DNA of 6,433 nt. Source: Defluviicoccus sp. Lineage in GTDB: Bacteria; Pseudomonadota; Alphaproteobacteria; MPNO01. Shown here piece after piece: positions 5,468 to 6,433 of the stretch. The first letter of the stretch is position 1; each line of letters starts with the position of its first letter. The stretch covers positions 1 to 6,433 of the forward strand of contig JAPPHW010000248.1 in assembly GCA_028820945.1 (NCBI GenBank), in the 5' to 3' direction. The notes beneath the pieces were generated by a model. The model saw only the letters and a program-made list of their open reading frames with translations, was not told the DNA's origin and ran no database searches. Both the position numbers and the translations under genes were made by a program.

Positions 5468-6256
5468 TCAGTGCATCGACTGGCCGCCATCGACGTTGAC
5501 GGTCTGGCCGGTGATGAAGTCGGACCCCGCGGACATCAGGAACATGACCGCGCCGACAAGGTCGTCGGGATACTGGTGGCGGCGGATAATGCGCCCGGGC
5601 GGCGGTTCGTTCCTCTGGGCGTAGTCGCCGGAGGAAGAGACTTGGGTATCGCTCAGCGTGAAGCCGGGCGTGATGGCGTTGACGCAGATATTGTAGGGGC
5701 CGACCTCGGTCGCGAGAGAGCGGGTGAGTCCGATCACGCCCGCCTTCGACGTGGAATAGTCCAACCGGTTGGGCGAACCCAGCCAGAACCGGCCGGACGA
5801 GATGTTGACGATCTTGCCGCCGCCCTGCTTCCGCATCTGGGGCACCACCGCGCGGCAGCAGACGAAAATGCCGCGCAGGTTGACCTCCATCACCCGGTCC
5901 CAGCGCTCGACGTCGATCTCCATCCAGTCGCCGCGCGGCAATACGCTCATCAGCGAGGCGTTGTTGAGCAGCCCGTCGATCCGCCCGAAGCTGTCGATCG
6001 CGGTCTGCGCCATACGTTCCGCCTGATCGGCGTCGCTCACGTCCGTCGCGCACGCAACCGCCTCGCCGCCGGCGGTCCGGATCGCCGCGACCGTGTCGTC
6101 GTTGGCCTCGGCGTCGATGTCGGCGACCACCACCTTCGCGCCGGCCTCGGCCATGCGTTCGCAATAGACCCTTCCGATCCCCTTGCCGCCGCCGGTGACG
6201 ACGATCGTCCGGTCCCGGATGCTGAGCAGATTTGCGCTGTCGAACCCGTCTGCCAT
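5468..6256 (-). CDS. Short-chain dehydrogenase/reductase (SDR), NAD(P)-dependent oxidoreductase
   Basis: The 262-residue protein is a classical SDR of usual length. The cofactor loop TGGGKGIG is at 21-28. Asp46, at the end of the second strand (VVVADID), favours NAD(H) over NADP(H). TDV (71-73) contacts the adenine ring, NNAS (98-101) replaces the commoner NNAG, and the catalytic tetrad reads Asn126, Ser154, Tyr167 and Lys171 (YSTSK). ITPGFT (195-200) and a VNVDGGQSMH tail complete the fold. Such enzymes interconvert secondary alcohols and ketones in the cytoplasm. ATG 6256 is supported by GGAG 5 bases upstream. The gene sits 22 bases before the amidohydrolase and probably serves the same pathway. 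The substrate cannot be inferred from the sequence. Confidence 0.95.
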   Translation of the reverse strand: MADGFDSANLLSIRDRTIVVTGGGKGIGRVYCERMAEAGAKVVVADIDAEANDDTVAAIRTAGGEAVACATDVSDADQAERMAQTAIDSFGRIDGLLNNASLMSVLPRGDWMEIDVERWDRVMEVNLRGIFVCCRAVVPQMRKQGGGKIVNISSGRFWLGSPNRLDYSTSKAGVIGLTRSLATEVGPYNICVNAITPGFTLSDTQVSSSGDYAQRNEPPPGRIIRRHQYPDDLVGAVMFLMSAGSDFITGQTVNVDGGQSMH

Positions 6257-6261
6257 GCCCG

Positions 6262-6265
6262 CTCC
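6262..6265 (-). promoter_or_regulatory. Shine-Dalgarno site for the dehydrogenase
   Basis: GGAG on the minus strand lies 5 bases before ATG 6256, within GGCGGAGCGGGC. It supports the full-length start. Confidence 0.55.
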
Positions 6266-6279
6266 GCCGTTGGAAATGC

Positions 6280-6322
6280 GGCGGGATTATCCCCGCCGGG
6301 AAAGCCGGATGTCCAGCCGGCT
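6280..6322 (-). terminator. Two tandem hairpins, possible terminator or attenuator
   Basis: Read on the minus strand, AGCCGG-(8 bases)-CCGGCT (6322-6303) is followed by TTT and overlaps the stop codon of the upstream gene. GGCGGG-GATAAT-CCCGCC (6297-6280) follows immediately. Both stems are six GC-rich pairs. The T-run is only three bases, so intrinsic termination would be weak. They may partly insulate the dehydrogenase from the upstream gene, or shape the messenger between two genes of one operon. Confidence 0.35.
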
Positions 6323-6433
6323 AGGGACCGAAAGTGCGGTACAGCCAGGCGGCGATCTCTCCTTCCAGCGGAAAGGACAGCATGCCGAGCACCGAATAGC
6401 CGAGCAGCCAGGGCATCAGATAGAAGCGGATCA
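6321..6433 (-). CDS. C-terminal fragment of an unidentified hydrophobic, probably membrane, protein
   Basis: An open frame enters from the right edge and ends at TAG (6323-6321), giving 36 residues. It begins IRFYLMPWLLGYSVLGMLSF, a plausible membrane-spanning or membrane-embedded segment, and ends in a short amphipathic tail, EIAAWLYRTFGP. Codon use is GC-rich like the neighbours, the strand is the same, and the stop is followed by a 64-base spacer before the dehydrogenase ATG. A transporter permease would fit the context, but 36 residues are too few to name a family. Confidence 0.6.
   Translation of the reverse strand, partial: IRFYLMPWLLGYSVLGMLSFPLEGEIAAWLYRTFGP

Noticed and set aside
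1..6433. tRNA or rRNA genes, CRISPR arrays, insertion sequences or transposase genes
   Set aside because: I saw no regularly spaced repeats, no terminal inverted repeats with a transposase, and no structured-RNA signature.

Overview
The window is GC-rich (about two thirds G+C by eye). Every recognisable gene lies on the minus strand, so transcription runs from right to left. The codon usage, the catabolic gene content and two exact bacterial-chromosome-type parS sites fit a Proteobacterium, most likely an alphaproteobacterium. That placement is an inference from style, not from a marker gene.

Right-hand block, in transcription order: the C-terminal 36 codons of a hydrophobic, probably membrane, protein (6433-6321); a short spacer with two hairpins; a short-chain dehydrogenase/reductase (6256-5468); and an amidohydrolase-2 (ACMSD-like) protein (5445-4222). 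The last two are separated by only 22 bases. The amidohydrolase has Asn where the family normally has its metal-binding/catalytic Asp.

Middle: a 501-base spacer (3721-4221) that I read as non-coding. It is dense in dyad symmetry. Its centrepiece is a 59-base near-perfect inverted repeat (4102-4160, 27 of 29 pairs matching). Each arm carries an exact copy of the ParB-binding sequence TGTTTCACGTGAAACA. A small hairpin followed by a T-run on the minus strand (4102-4081) could end the upstream transcript.

Left-hand block: a UbiD-family prenylated-FMN (de)carboxylase (3720-2251), a hydantoinase/oxoprolinase A subunit (2244-133) and the start of the matching B subunit (136 to beyond the left edge). 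They are packed with a 6-base gap and a 4-base ATGA overlap, so they look like one operon.

Together the genes look like accessory catabolism of a cyclic or heteroaromatic carboxylated compound. UbiD would add or remove a carboxylate, HyuA/HyuB would drive an ATP-dependent lactam hydrolysis or carboxylation, and the amidohydrolase and dehydrogenase would process intermediates. The substrate cannot be read from the sequence. No flavin prenyltransferase (UbiX), regulator or complete transporter lies inside the window. The most unusual element is the parS-bearing palindrome placed between two catabolic transcription units.
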